DNA of 14,056 bases, taken from NCBI GenBank assembly GCA_021463315.1, contig JAJTXO010000043.1:1-14056 (forward strand), given 5' to 3'. The stretch comes from Caldilineales bacterium. Lineage in GTDB: Bacteria > Chloroflexota > Anaerolineae > JAAEKA01. The notes beneath the pieces are model-generated. The model made no database searches. It was not told the origin of the DNA and saw nothing but the letters and a program-made list of their open reading frames with translations. This document shows, piece by piece, positions 1 through 7,896 of this stretch (positions within the stretch are counted from its first letter, which is position 1; each line of letters begins with the position of its first letter). Both the position numbers and the translations under genes were made by a program.

Positions 1-35
1 ACAAACCTGCGCAGACTTCGGAAGTCTCGACCCCG
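1..35 (+). repeat. Partial copy (copy A) of the dispersed 107-bp palindromic element
   Basis: These 35 bases match the right-hand part of the full element at 5179-5213 with one mismatch, in the same orientation. They include the palindrome AGACTTC-G-GAAGTCT. After base 35 the sequence diverges and the terminal TTGAGATGA is absent, so this copy has lost its right end. Its left part lies outside the window. It sits about 20 bases upstream of the -35 box of the first gene, so unlike the two full copies it lies before the promoter rather than in the leader. Confidence 0.85.
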
Positions 36-55
36 CAGGAATAGCTGCCCGAGGG

Positions 56-85
56 TTGACCGGTCGCGCGCCTTCGTGCTATAAT
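56..85 (+). promoter_or_regulatory. Sigma-70-type promoter for the nuclease gene
   Basis: The -35 box TTGACC lies at 56-61 and a perfect -10 box TATAAT at 80-85, with an 18-bp spacer. A transcript would start near base 92 and carry a leader of about 115 bases. The match to the housekeeping consensus is the best in the window. Confidence 0.8.
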
Positions 86-159
86 CGTGCGGCGCTGGCT
101 GCCAGCCCGGCCGGCCACTGCCTTGTTCCCCATGCAGCCCGACAACAATGTCGCTCACA

Positions 160-180
160 CAGACGGCACGGCGCCGTCTG
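160..180 (+). promoter_or_regulatory. Leader hairpin upstream of the nuclease ribosome binding site
   Basis: A perfect 8-bp stem, CAGACGGC (160-167) with GCCGTCTG (173-180), encloses a 5-base loop. It lies between the promoter and the Shine-Dalgarno sequence (192-198), leaving 11 bases between hairpin and Shine-Dalgarno. No U-run follows, so it is not a standard attenuator. It may stabilise the mRNA or modulate initiation; a role is inferred only from position. Confidence 0.4.
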
Positions 181-207
181 CCACTCAACGCAAGGAGGAT
201 ATCTGCC

Positions 208-3200
208 ATGACGGCTCTTTCCCGCACCGGACGAGGCTTGCTTGCCTTCGCTCTGGTCTTCGCTCTGCTTGCCTCGCCCGGCGTTCTGCCGGCTGCCGCG
301 GCGCAACCCAGCCAGGCCCCCGCGGCCGCACCGCTGGCCAACGACCTGCGCATCAGCCAGGTCTATGGCGGCGGTGGTGGCTCCACTGGCTACTATATCT
401 ACGACTATGTAGAGCTGTTCAACTCCAGCGCCAGCTCAGTCGACATTTCTAACTGGTCGCTGCAATATGGATCTGGCACCGGCAACTTTGCGTCTACCGG
501 CACCAACATCTACGTATTCCCAGCCAGCACAGTAATCCCGGCTGGGAAGTATCTGCTGGTGCAGCTTGGCGCTGCCGGAACTGGCGGTATCGCCTTCCCC
601 ACCACACCAGATCTGGTAACAACGAATCTGGGTATGGGTGCGACCAACGGCAAGGTTGCTCTGGCTAATATCAACACCGCCTTGGGGTGCGGCGCTACGG
701 CGAGCCCGTGTGCTCTGCCGGATGCGCGCATCGTCGACCTGGCAGCGTGGGGGACCTCCAACAATGCGGAGGGTGGTGTTACGATCAACAATGGCACAGC
801 CTTGACCAACCAGCAGGGCGGTGTGCGCAAATTGGCCGGTTGCCAGGACACCGACCACAACGGCAATGACTTCGACGTGTTGTCAGGCGCCGCCCTGCTG
901 CCGCGCAATTCCAGTTCTCCAGCCAACGTCTGCGGCGGCGGCGATGTGCCGCCCACGGTGGTCAGCACCACGCCCGCCAACGGCGCCACCAACGTGGCTG
1001 TGAACGCGCCGGTCAGCGTCACCTTCAGCGAGCCGGTGACCGTCACCGGAACCATCGCCATCGCCTGCGCCACCAGCGGCACGCAGAACGTCACCCCCAC
1101 CGGCGGGCCCACCACCTTCGCCCTGCCCCACACCGATTTCACCGCGGGCGAGAGCTGCACCGTCACGATTCTGGCCAGCCAGGTGGCCGACCAGGACGGC
1201 ACGCCCAACAACATGGCGGCCGACCACAGTTGGTCGTTCACGATGGCCAGCGGCTGCTTTGCCGGTGGAACCACCGCCATCCACACCATCCAGGGCAGCG
1301 GCGCCGCCAGCCCCCTGATCGGCACCCAGGTGACGGTGGAGGCGCTGGTGGTCGCCGATTTCCAGGGCGTGGGCAACATCAACGGCTATTTCGTGCAGAC
1401 GCCCGATGGCAGCCATGACGCGGACCCCGCCACTTCCGAAGGGCTGTTCATCTTCGATTCGGGCAATCTGACGCCGGTGGCGGTGGGCAATTTCGTGCGC
1501 GTCTCTGGCACGGTCACCGAGTTCCAGAGCCAGACCCAGCTCAGCTCGCTGACCGAGGCGGTAGTCTGCACGGGCGGGCCGACCACGGCCACGCCGGCCA
1601 ATGTCGTGCTGCCCTTCTCCGCGCTGGACTACCCGGAGCGCTTCGAGGGCATGTCGGTGGCGTTGACCCAGACGCTGACGGTCAACGAGACCTACAACCT
1701 GGGCCGCGGCGGCATCCTGACCCTGGCCGTGGGCCGCTTGCAGCAGCCGACCAACGTGGTGTTGCCCGGCGCGCCGGCCAGCGCCTTGCAGGCTGCCAAC
1801 AATCTCAACTGGATCACCCTGGACGACGGCAGCCTCTTGCAGAACCCCGATCCGATCATCTACCCGACGCCGGCCGGGCTGAGCGCGCTGAACACCGTGC
1901 GCAGCGGCGACTCGGTGAGCCAACTGACGGGCGTGCTGACCCAGGGCAACCCCGGCTGGAGCACGCCGGGCATCCTCTATCGCATCCATCCCTTGAGCAC
2001 CCCGACCTTCACCGCCACCAACCCGCGGCCCGCCGCGCCCAACCCGGTGCGCGCCGGCGGCTCGCTGCGGGTCAGCTCCTTCAACGTGCTGAACTTCTTC
2101 CTGACGCTGGACACCACCAACACCGCGCCCTTCCCCTGTGGCCCCTTGCAGAACCAGGAATGCCGCGGCGCCAACACCGCGCTGGAGTTCACCCGCCAGC
2201 GCGACAAGCTCTTGCAGGCGCTCTACATCCTCAACGCCGACGTGATCGGCCTGATGGAGCTGGAGAACACCCCCAACGTCGAGCCGCTGCAGGATATCGT
2301 CAACGGCCTGAACGCGCTGGCCGGCGCGGGGACCTACGACTTCATCGACGCCGGCCTCATCAACCCCGGCGACGTGATCAAGGTGGGCATCATCTACAAG
2401 CCGGCCTTGGTGCAGCCGGTGGGCGGCTTCGCCATCCTGAACCACCTGGTGGACCCGACCTTCACCAACATCAACCGGCCCGCGCTGGCGCAGACCTTCC
2501 AAGAGACCTCGGCCAACGGCGGCCGCTTCACCATGGTCGTCAATCACCTGAAGTCCAAGGGCTGCTCCGGCGCCACCGGCCTGGACGCAGATCAGGGCGA
2601 CGGCCAGAGCTGCTTCAACGCCACCCGCACGGCAGCCGCCACGGCGCTGCTCAACTGGATCGCGACCGACCCCACCGGCGCTGGCGACCCCGACTTCGTG
2701 ATCCTGGGCGATCTGAACTCCTACGCCAAGGAGGATCCCATCGGCGTGCTGGAGACGGCGGGCTACACCAACCTGGAGATCGCCTTCGAGGGACCCAACG
2801 GCTACTCCTACGTCTTCGGCTCGCAGGCCGGCTCGCTGGACCACAGCCTGGCCAACGCCAGCCTCTTCCCACAGGTCACCGGCGCCACCACCTGGCACAT
2901 CAACGCGGACGAGCCTGGTGTGCTGGACTACAACACCGAGTTCAAGTCGGCCGGCCAGATCGTCAGCCTCTACAACGCCGACGCCTACCGCACCTCGGAC
3001 CATGACCCGCTGCTGATCGGCCTGGACCTGACCCCCGCGGCGGCCTCCATCGTGCTGACCAAGACGGTGGGCACCGCGGCCGGCGTCTGCGCGGCCACCG
3101 ACGAGATCATCGTGGCCGCGGGCGCCGATGTCTACTACTGCTACACCGTGACCAACACGGGCAATCTGACCCTTTACCAGCATGATCTGGCCGACAGCGA

Positions 3201-4842
3201 GCTGGGCGCGATCTTCGCCTCCTGGCCCTTCACGCTGACGCCCGGCAGCAGCATCGACACCGTCGCGGCCGGCCTGGAGATCAGCGCCACCATCGGCGCC
3301 ACCACGGTCAACGACGCGCTGTGGACCGCCTACAACGTGGGGCCCATCGACGTGGTGACCGCGACCGCCACGGCCACCGTGACCGTGCCGGTGCTGCCGC
3401 CCAACATCTTCGTCGATCCGCTGGCCATCAGCAGCAGCCAGCAGACGAATCTGCAAACCCAGCACACGCTGACCATCAGCAACACCGGCGGCAGCGATCT
3501 GAACTGGACGATCCTGGAGGAGCCGGCGGCCATCGCTGGCCCGGCCAGCCCGCCCGCCTTGACCCGCGTCGACTCGCGCGCGGCCATGGCCGACGAGGCT
3601 GCAGGCGTGGACCATGGGACGCCCACCGCGCTGGAGGCGCCCGATCCGGCCGCCCGCGCCCGGGCCAAGCAGGCCCTGCTGGCCACCGGCCTGCTGCTGG
3701 TGCCCGACTCGACCAACGATCGCGTCATGGCGCTGGATCCCATCACCGGCAACATGATCGATCCCAACTTCATCCCCCCCAACAGCGTGGTGGGCACCGG
3801 AGTCAACGCCATCCTCAGCGCCAGCGGCGACACCATCCTGCTCTCTGACCAGATCGGCGATGTGGTGCATGAGTTCGATCTGGACGGCAGCTATCTGGGC
3901 GTCTTTGCCCCGGCCGGCGGCGCCAACACCGCGATCATGAACAACATCCGCGGCATCAGTCTCGACGCCAGCGGGAACCTGTTGGTTACCGTGGGCGATC
4001 CCAGCAATGCCGACGCCGTGGCTATGTTCGACACCAGCGGCGCCTTCCTGGGGAACTTCATCGCCAACGGCGCAGGCGGTCTCAACTCTCCCTTCGACAT
4101 CTACGGGCGGAGCTCGGACTGGCTGGTGGCCGGCATCGACAGCGACAACGTGTTGCGCTTTGATCTGGCGGGCGCTCCGCTGGGACTCTTCGCTGGGACC
4201 AACAACTTCCCCGAGCAGATCGCCGAGGCCGGCAACAGCAATGTCCTGGTGGCGAACTTCGGCGGCACGCAGGAGGGTGTCATCGAGTTCACGCCGGCCG
4301 GCGTGGTGGTGAACATCTACGACCCGGCGAATCTCGGCGGCTATCGCGGCGTCTACGAGCTGCCTGGTGGCAATCTCCTGACCACCACCGGCACGGGCGT
4401 GCATGAGATCAGTCGCAGCACCGGTTTTGTGCGCACCATCGTGGGCGGCGGCGCTCGCTTCATCGAGTTCGTTGTGCCACGGGTCGCCTGCGCCAACCCG
4501 GCCGACATCCCCTGGGCCAGCACCAGCCCCAGCGCGGGCACGACGACCGCCGGCGGGGCCACCGACGTGACCGTCACGCTGGACTCCACCGGTCTGACGC
4601 CGGGAACCTACAGCGGCAACCTGTGCATCACCAGCAACGACCCTGACGCCGGCCCCGGCAACGAGACCGAGCTGGTGGTGGTGCCGTTGAGCCTGGTGGT
4701 GGAGGAGCCGACAGCCGTGACTCTGAGCAGCCTGGACGCGGCCCAGGCGTCGTTGCCGCTGGCTGGCTTGCCCGGCGCGGCGCTGCCGATCGCGCTCAGC
4801 CTGGCCCTCGGCGCAGCCTACGCCCTGCGCCGCCGCCCATAG
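208..4842 (+). CDS. Secreted multidomain ExeM/NucH-type nuclease with lamin-tail, Ig-like and propeller domains
   Basis: This 1544-residue exported protein starts at ATG 208 behind AAGGAGG (192-198); the in-frame ATG at 148 has no ribosome site and would bury the signal peptide. A signal peptide covers about residues 1-32. A lamin-tail domain (from about 44, with ISQVYGG) is followed by a Big_5-like Ig domain (248-347), an OB-like region as found in ExeM/NucH proteins, and an endonuclease/exonuclease/phosphatase domain (about 620-940). The nuclease active-site set looks complete: N626, MELEN (683-687), H780, GDLN (834-837), D878/H879 and SDHD (930-933). A DUF11-like domain (about 943-1062) follows. 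Next come half of an Ig-like domain (1066-1105), an NHL-like propeller (about 1160-1425), and a segment from 1428 that completes the Ig fold. The end (1516-1544) is a hydrophobic helix plus RRR, resembling a surface-sorting tail. Likely role: extracellular DNA or phosphoester degradation for nutrients. The lamin-tail region differs in codon use from the rest. The substrate is not shown. Confidence 0.88.
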   Translation: MTALSRTGRGLLAFALVFALLASPGVLPAAAAQPSQAPAAAPLANDLRISQVYGGGGGSTGYYIYDYVELFNSSASSVDISNWSLQYGSGTGNFASTGTNIYVFPASTVIPAGKYLLVQLGAAGTGGIAFPTTPDLVTTNLGMGATNGKVALANINTALGCGATASPCALPDARIVDLAAWGTSNNAEGGVTINNGTALTNQQGGVRKLAGCQDTDHNGNDFDVLSGAALLPRNSSSPANVCGGGDVPPTVVSTTPANGATNVAVNAPVSVTFSEPVTVTGTIAIACATSGTQNVTPTGGPTTFALPHTDFTAGESCTVTILASQVADQDGTPNNMAADHSWSFTMASGCFAGGTTAIHTIQGSGAASPLIGTQVTVEALVVADFQGVGNINGYFVQTPDGSHDADPATSEGLFIFDSGNLTPVAVGNFVRVSGTVTEFQSQTQLSSLTEAVVCTGGPTTATPANVVLPFSALDYPERFEGMSVALTQTLTVNETYNLGRGGILTLAVGRLQQPTNVVLPGAPASALQAANNLNWITLDDGSLLQNPDPIIYPTPAGLSALNTVRSGDSVSQLTGVLTQGNPGWSTPGILYRIHPLSTPTFTATNPRPAAPNPVRAGGSLRVSSFNVLNFFLTLDTTNTAPFPCGPLQNQECRGANTALEFTRQRDKLLQALYILNADVIGLMELENTPNVEPLQDIVNGLNALAGAGTYDFIDAGLINPGDVIKVGIIYKPALVQPVGGFAILNHLVDPTFTNINRPALAQTFQETSANGGRFTMVVNHLKSKGCSGATGLDADQGDGQSCFNATRTAAATALLNWIATDPTGAGDPDFVILGDLNSYAKEDPIGVLETAGYTNLEIAFEGPNGYSYVFGSQAGSLDHSLANASLFPQVTGATTWHINADEPGVLDYNTEFKSAGQIVSLYNADAYRTSDHDPLLIGLDLTPAAASIVLTKTVGTAAGVCAATDEIIVAAGADVYYCYTVTNTGNLTLYQHDLADSELGAIFASWPFTLTPGSSIDTVAAGLEISATIGATTVNDALWTAYNVGPIDVVTATATATVTVPVLPPNIFVDPLAISSSQQTNLQTQHTLTISNTGGSDLNWTILEEPAAIAGPASPPALTRVDSRAAMADEAAGVDHGTPTALEAPDPAARARAKQALLATGLLLVPDSTNDRVMALDPITGNMIDPNFIPPNSVVGTGVNAILSASGDTILLSDQIGDVVHEFDLDGSYLGVFAPAGGANTAIMNNIRGISLDASGNLLVTVGDPSNADAVAMFDTSGAFLGNFIANGAGGLNSPFDIYGRSSDWLVAGIDSDNVLRFDLAGAPLGLFAGTNNFPEQIAEAGNSNVLVANFGGTQEGVIEFTPAGVVVNIYDPANLGGYRGVYELPGGNLLTTTGTGVHEISRSTGFVRTIVGGGARFIEFVVPRVACANPADIPWASTSPSAGTTTAGGATDVTVTLDSTGLTPGTYSGNLCITSNDPDAGPGNETELVVVPLSLVVEEPTAVTLSSLDAAQASLPLAGLPGAALPIALSLALGAAYALRRRP

Positions 4843-4853
4843 TCCAACCCCTG

Positions 4854-4885
4854 CGCGGGAGGCTTTCCCAGGAGAGCCTCCCGCG
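4854..4885 (+). terminator. Strong hairpin terminator after the nuclease gene
   Basis: An 11-bp perfect stem (4854-4864 with 4875-4885, arms CGCGGGAGGCT and AGCCTCCCGCG) can extend by three further pairs, one a G-U, to a CCAG tetraloop. It begins 12 bases after the stop codon at 4840-4842. No U-tract follows, as is common for terminators in GC-rich genomes, so it may act with Rho or mainly protect the 3' end. Confidence 0.65.
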
Positions 4886-4919
4886 TCAGCAGTTCCGATG
4901 GGGTGGGGTCCGCATCCAG

Positions 4920-4965
4920 AGTCGAGCCGCGCGGCGGGCTATTCAGACCGGCTAAAGGCTCGACT
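4920..4965. other. Second intergenic inverted repeat (hairpin)
   Basis: A perfect 9-bp inverted repeat, AGTCGAGCC (4920-4928) and GGCTCGACT (4957-4965), encloses 28 bases with some further GC-rich self-complementarity. It lies 34 bases after the terminator hairpin. It could be a second terminator, a mobile-repeat remnant or a small structured RNA. Nothing in the sequence separates these options. Confidence 0.4.
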
Positions 4966-5084
4966 GCATGGCGAAGTAGGATTTGCGGCCCTGCCCTGTT
5001 TTGTGTAGGCGCAGCGCTGGTAAGACCGTTGTTGGTCTGGCGGCTTCTCCCCGTCTGGCCGGCCACAATGCTGGCGCTGCGTCT
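4966..5084. other. Intergenic stretch without a supported gene
   Basis: I see no convincing coding region here. A 68-codon open frame at 4903-5109 has no ribosome binding site, has a composition unlike a real protein, and runs across the hairpin and the promoter. A minor hairpin (AGACC 5023-5027, GGTCT 5034-5038) is present. Confidence 0.5.
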
Positions 5085-5112
5085 TTGCTTTCTGCTGAAT
5101 TTGCGCTAAGAT
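5085..5112 (+). promoter_or_regulatory. Probable promoter of the malQ-to-hydrolase operon
   Basis: TTGCTT (5085-5090) and TAAGAT (5107-5112) are separated by 16 bp. The bases before the -10 box (GC-TAAGAT) resemble those before the TATAAT box of the first promoter (GC-TATAAT). Transcription would start near 5119, directly at the left end of the 107-bp element, placing the whole element in the 5' leader. The -35 match is moderate and no start site is measured. Confidence 0.45.
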
Positions 5113-5120
5113 AGCAGGCA

Positions 5121-5227
5121 TCATCTCAATAGATTGAGGAAGACTTCCGAAGTCTTATGGACTGTGAGCCCGTTTTGAACAAACCTGCGCAGACTTCGGA
5201 AGTCCCGACCCCGGTTTTTTGAGATGA
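5121..5227 (+). repeat. 107-bp element with terminal inverted repeats (copy B)
   Basis: The element is bounded by TCATCTCAA (5121-5129) and TTGAGATGA (5219-5227), perfect 9-bp inverted repeats. Inside are AAGACTTC-C-GAAGTCTT (5140-5156), a small central GTTT/AAAC hairpin (5172-5184) and GACTTC-G-GAAGTC (5192-5204). It matches the reverse complement of copy C (13732-13838) at 101 of 107 positions without gaps. It has no coding capacity and no clear target-site duplication. The form resembles a MITE or REP-like element. It ends 39 bases before the malQ start codon and would form the main part of that mRNA leader. Confidence 0.9.
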
Positions 5228-5266
5228 CACGATAGCAGCAATACACATGGTGTCAAGGAGGACTTT

Positions 5267-6823
5267 ATGTCTTTTGTCCGTTCTGCTGGCGTTCTGCTGC
5301 ATCCCACGTCGTTCCCCGGCCGCTATGGCGTCGGCGATCTGGGCGATGCAGCGTTTCGCTTCGTCGATTTCCTGCATGGCGCAGGCCAGACCCTGTGGCA
5401 GGTGCTGCCGCTGGGGCCCACCGGCTACGGCGATTCCCCCTATCAATGCTTTTCGGCCTTTGCCGGCAACCCGCTGTTGATCGATCCGGAGCAGTTGATC
5501 GGCGACGGGCTGCTGAGCTGGGACGAGCTGCTGGGTGGGCTGCCCCCCTTTCCTGCCGAGTTGATCGACTACGGCAGGGTGATCACCTGGAAGTTGCCGC
5601 TGCTGAAGGCCACCTATCAGCGCTTCCGCGACCACGCCAGCGCCGAGCTGGAGCTGGAATTCAAGGTTTTTTGCGCGGAGCAGGCCGATTGGCTGGACGA
5701 TTTCGCCCTGTTCATGGCGCTGAAGGATGCCCACGGCGGCGCAGCCTGGAACACCTGGGAACTGGACATCCGCACCCGCCAGCCAGAGGCCATGGCCCGC
5801 TGGCGCAGCGCTCTGGCCGAGGCGATCGTCGTCCAGAAATACCTGCAATGGCAGTTCTTCCGCCAGTGGACCAATCTCAAAGCCTACGCCAACCAGCGCG
5901 GCATCCAGATCGTCGGCGACATTCCCATCTTCGTGGCTCCCGACAGCGCCGACGCCTGGGCCCATCCCGACCTGTTCTACATGGATGATCAGGGGCAGTT
6001 GACGGTGGTGGCCGGCGTGCCCCCGGACTATTTCAGCGCGACCGGCCAACTGTGGGGCAACCCGCTCTACCGCTGGGATGTCATGGACCGCACCGGCTAC
6101 GCCTGGTGGATCGCGCGCTTCCGCGCCATGCTCACCCTGGTGGACATCATTCGCGTCGATCATTTCCGCGCCTTCTACAACTATTGGGAGATTCCAGCGG
6201 GCGAGCCGACCGCCATCCATGGCCGCTGGGTGCTGGGGCCAGGGCCAGGCTTGTTCGAGGCGGTGCAGCAGAGCCTGGGCGCGGTGCCGATTGTGGCCGA
6301 GGATCTGGGCTACTTCGAGCCAGATGCCAAGGCCGGCATGGAAGCGATCATGCAGCGCTTCGACCTGCCCGGCATGAAAGTGTTGCAGTTCGCCTTTCTG
6401 AGCGATCCCACCGACCTGTTTTTGCCGCACAACTGGAAGACGCCAGACCTGGTGGTCTATCCCGGCACCCACGACAACGACACCACCGTGGGGTGGTGGG
6501 AGAACTCCTCCACGCCGGCCGAGCGAGCCTATGTGCTGCGCTATGTGGGCAAGCCCGATGGCAGCGACATCGCCTGGGATCTCATACGCGTGGCCTGGGC
6601 CTCTATCGCCAAGCTGGCCCTCGTCGCCGTGCAGGACCTGCTCAGCCTGAGCACGTGGGCGCGCATGAACCTGCCCGGCCGGCCGGGCGGCAACTGGCAG
6701 TGGCGCTACTTGCCCGGCGCGCTGGATCAGCGCGTTCAGGCGCGGCTGCTGGAGTTGACCATCGTCTTCGGTCGCCTGCCAACGCTGGCCCAGCCACAGA
6801 AGGACGAGGAAAAGAGGGCCTAG
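5267..6823 (+). CDS. malQ: 4-alpha-glucanotransferase (amylomaltase), GH77
   Basis: This cytoplasmic enzyme moves alpha-1,4-glucan segments between maltooligosaccharides, or releases glucose, in glycogen and maltodextrin metabolism. The 518 residues are close to the usual length for short bacterial GH77 enzymes. Family motifs run in order: SPYQCFSAFAGNPLLID (57-73), GDIPIFVAPDSADAW (217-231), and the ATGQLWGNPLY region (258-268). The catalytic residues are visible: nucleophile D298 in RVDHFR, acid/base E345 in VAEDLG and transition-state stabiliser D403 in THDND. Their spacing fits the Thermus enzyme (D293, E340, D395). The start ATG has a strong AAGGAGG (5255-5261). It is the first gene of the apparent operon and follows the 107-bp element. 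The next gene begins 36 bases later. Its presence ahead of ion-transport genes is unexplained. Confidence 0.95.
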   Translation: MSFVRSAGVLLHPTSFPGRYGVGDLGDAAFRFVDFLHGAGQTLWQVLPLGPTGYGDSPYQCFSAFAGNPLLIDPEQLIGDGLLSWDELLGGLPPFPAELIDYGRVITWKLPLLKATYQRFRDHASAELELEFKVFCAEQADWLDDFALFMALKDAHGGAAWNTWELDIRTRQPEAMARWRSALAEAIVVQKYLQWQFFRQWTNLKAYANQRGIQIVGDIPIFVAPDSADAWAHPDLFYMDDQGQLTVVAGVPPDYFSATGQLWGNPLYRWDVMDRTGYAWWIARFRAMLTLVDIIRVDHFRAFYNYWEIPAGEPTAIHGRWVLGPGPGLFEAVQQSLGAVPIVAEDLGYFEPDAKAGMEAIMQRFDLPGMKVLQFAFLSDPTDLFLPHNWKTPDLVVYPGTHDNDTTVGWWENSSTPAERAYVLRYVGKPDGSDIAWDLIRVAWASIAKLALVAVQDLLSLSTWARMNLPGRPGGNWQWRYLPGALDQRVQARLLELTIVFGRLPTLAQPQKDEEKRA

Positions 6824-6859
6824 CCGCCGCTTGCCTCGCTGCCAAGGATCGTTCTGATC

Positions 6860-7885
6860 GTGAACGACTATCACGCCCCCGCGCGCCCGCTGGATCAACT
6901 GCTGCAACTGCTGGCAGACGCGGCCCCTGTGCTGATTCTGCCGCACAACGACCCTGACCCCGACGCCATCGCCAGCGCCCTGGGACTGCGCTATCTGCTG
7001 AGCCAGCGGCTGGGGCTGGAGGCGCAGGTGGCCTATCAGGGGATCATTGGCCGCGCCGAAAACAAGACCTTGGTGCGCTATCTGGGCCGACCGCTGCGTC
7101 AACTGGTCGAGGCTGACCTGCGCCGCGCCGCGCATCTGATCCTGGTGGATACGCAGCCAGGCGCGGGCAACAACCCCCTGCCCGCCGATCGCGTCCCTGC
7201 GGCGATCGTGGACCACCACGCTTGGCGCGCGGAATCGGCCCTGGCGCCCTTCGTGGATGTGCGGCCAGAGCAGGGCGCCACTTCGACCATCGTCACCGAA
7301 TATCTGCAGGCGGCCGCGCTGGAGCCGCCCAAGGGGCTGGCCACCGCGCTGTTCTATGGCATCAAGACCGACACCATGGGGCTGGGCCGCGGCGCGGGTC
7401 TGGAGGATGTGGCTGCCTACTACTATCTGCAGCCGCTGGTGGATATCGAGGCGTTGGTCGAGATCGAGCGGTCGCAGGTGCCGGCCAGCTACTTCCAAGG
7501 CTTTGTCACTGCGATCCAGGCGGCCCGGATCTACGGGCAGGTGGCGCTGGCCTACATCGGCGGCATGAGCTATCCCGACCAGGCGGCCGAGATCGCCGAT
7601 CTGCTCTCTCGGCTGCAGGGGGTGCAGTGGGTGATGTGTACGGGAGTCTACAACGACAACCTGATGCTGGCCGTGCGCAGCCGCAGCCGGCGCACCGGCG
7701 CGGGGCAGTTGGTGCGGGCCGTGGTGGGCAACCTGGGCATGGCCGGCGGGCATGGCACCATGGCTGGCGGCCAGGTGCCGCTGCACGGCGCTGACCCCGC
7801 GCAGGTGGCCGAGCGGCTGGGCCAGGCCATGTTGAGGCAGTTGAAAGTGCCGACCAGCAAAGCCGGCATCGCGTTGACTGCCTGA
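6860..7885 (+). CDS. DHH/DHHA1 phosphoesterase, NrnA/CnpB-like
   Basis: This 341-residue protein has the two-domain form of NrnA-type enzymes, which cleave very short RNAs (nanoRNA), pAp, pApA, and in some members c-di-AMP itself (mycobacterial CnpB). The DHH domain shows the metal-binding motifs HNDPDPDA (29-36), D97 in LVDT and the signature VDHH (117-120), then GATSTIVTEYL (139-149) and a YGIKTDT segment (166-172). The DHHA1 domain has the substrate-binding GGH (296-298) followed by MAGG. The start is GTG at 6860 with AAGGAT (6844-6849) 10 bases upstream; no better start is in frame nearby. It lies 36 bases after malQ and 11 bases before corA, so co-transcription is likely. Family assignment is firm; whether the substrate is nanoRNA, pApA or c-di-AMP cannot be read from the sequence. 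Confidence 0.9.
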   Translation: MNDYHAPARPLDQLLQLLADAAPVLILPHNDPDPDAIASALGLRYLLSQRLGLEAQVAYQGIIGRAENKTLVRYLGRPLRQLVEADLRRAAHLILVDTQPGAGNNPLPADRVPAAIVDHHAWRAESALAPFVDVRPEQGATSTIVTEYLQAAALEPPKGLATALFYGIKTDTMGLGRGAGLEDVAAYYYLQPLVDIEALVEIERSQVPASYFQGFVTAIQAARIYGQVALAYIGGMSYPDQAAEIADLLSRLQGVQWVMCTGVYNDNLMLAVRSRSRRTGAGQLVRAVVGNLGMAGGHGTMAGGQVPLHGADPAQVAERLGQAMLRQLKVPTSKAGIALTA

Positions 7886-7896
7886 GGATATCTGCC

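Noticed and set aside
148..207. Upstream in-frame ATG for the nuclease
   Set aside because: It has no ribosome binding site, would add 20 charged residues before the signal peptide and overlaps the leader hairpin. ATG 208 has AAGGAGG at proper spacing.
883..4404. 1173-residue open frame on the - strand
   Set aside because: It is an antisense shadow of the nuclease gene. Its sequence is a low-complexity run of Gly, Ala, Val, Asp, His and Arg without recognisable domains, as expected opposite a gene with strong G/C at third positions.
4903..5109. 68-codon + strand open frame in the intergenic region
   Set aside because: It has no Shine-Dalgarno sequence, runs through the second hairpin and the candidate promoter, and encodes no recognisable sequence.
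5121..5227. CRISPR repeat or known riboswitch
   Set aside because: The copies are kilobases apart and inverted, with no spacer array. I do not recognise the conserved core of a known riboswitch, including the c-di-AMP ydaO type, and the element appears in both orientations relative to its downstream gene.
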